DNA of 6,752 nt, from the NCBI GenBank assembly GCA_005789685.1, contig SXXD01000127.1:1-6752 (forward strand). The letters run 5' to 3'. A model generated the notes under the pieces. That model was not told the DNA's origin, ran no database searches, and saw only the letters and a program-made list of their open reading frames with translations. How positions within the stretch are numbered: position 1 is the stretch's first letter; each line of letters begins with the position of its first letter. Shown here one piece after another: positions 6,556-6,752 of this stretch. Both the position numbers and the translations under genes were made by a program. The DNA is from Burkholderiales bacterium. Its GTDB lineage: Bacteria; Pseudomonadota; Gammaproteobacteria; Burkholderiales; Burkholderiaceae_C.

Positions 6556-6752
6556 ATGAGCACAGCAAGTGAATTACGGTTTGATAGCAGCACTCGGGCT
6601 TCTGGTACCACATTGGCCCAAAAACTCATTGCGCGCGCCGCTGGCAAGGCCCATGTCAACGTGGGCGATGTCCTGACTTGCCAAGTCGACTTGGCCATGT
6701 TTCACGACTCTTCTGGCCCGCGCCGCTTAAAGCCCATGCTGGCAGACATCGG
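6556..6752 (+). CDS. Aconitase / 3-isopropylmalate dehydratase large-subunit family protein (LeuC-like), 3'-truncated
   Basis: Only the first 65 codons are inside the window. After about 18 non-conserved residues, TLAQKLIARAAGK (19-31) followed by VNVGDVLTCQVDLAMFHDSS (34-53) matches the start of LeuC/homoaconitase-type large subunits, which carry a 4Fe-4S cluster and interconvert hydroxy-acids by dehydration and rehydration. The His50-Asp51 pair is the conserved HD of the family's first active-site segment; the cluster cysteines would lie beyond the window. The ATG at 6556 follows livF by 7 nt with only a distant AGGA (6539-6542, 13 nt), suggesting coupled translation from livF. Family membership is fairly clear from the short piece. 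Whether the substrate is isopropylmalate or another hydroxy-dicarboxylate is not; linkage to a transporter instead of leuD/leuB argues for a catabolic paralogue. A small subunit would be expected next. Confidence 0.8.
   Translation, partial: MSTASELRFDSSTRASGTTLAQKLIARAAGKAHVNVGDVLTCQVDLAMFHDSSGPRRLKPMLADI

Overview
The window reads as one stretch of a moderate-GC proteobacterial chromosome, with every supportable gene on the + strand. Codon choice rich in TTG leucine and GCC/GGC, the gene families present and the style of the proteins suggest a betaproteobacterium, probably Burkholderiales (Comamonadaceae-like freshwater taxa such as Limnohabitans or Rhodoferax relatives). That assignment is an inference from general resemblance, not from a marker gene.

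Layout: (1) Bases 1-1020 hold the C-terminal two thirds or so of an AMP-forming acyl-CoA synthetase cut by the left edge. (2) Bases 1021-1141 are the only sizeable non-coding gap. It contains a 24-bp imperfect palindrome overlapping a TTGACA box, a good candidate operator/promoter. (3) Bases 1142-1951 encode a GntR/HutC-type regulator with a UTRA ligand-binding domain. (4) Bases 1983-6548 encode a complete five-component branched-chain amino acid-type (HAAT/Liv) ABC importer: exported binding protein, two permeases (LivH, LivM) and two ATPases (LivG, LivF). (5) Bases 6556-6752 begin a gene of the aconitase / 3-isopropylmalate dehydratase large-subunit (LeuC-like) family, cut by the right edge.

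From 1142 onward the genes are packed like an operon: gaps of 31, 35, 10 and 7 nt and overlaps of 8 and 4 nt, with no terminator seen between them. The simplest reading is a ligand-responsive regulator that controls its own operon, which imports a small organic molecule and feeds it to a hydro-lyase. The CoA ligase just upstream may belong to the same catabolic pathway, though it is separated by the putative promoter. An importer of Liv type next to a LeuC-like hydro-lyase and an acyl-CoA synthetase suggests a carboxylate or related compound rather than plain leucine/isoleucine/valine, but the substrate cannot be read from this sequence.

No RNA genes, mobile elements, CRISPR arrays or broken genes were seen. 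I found no convincing evidence of an entirely new system. The points most worth a second look are the operator candidate, the unidentified transport substrate with its catabolic neighbours, and the unusual ABC signature of the LivG-like ATPase.
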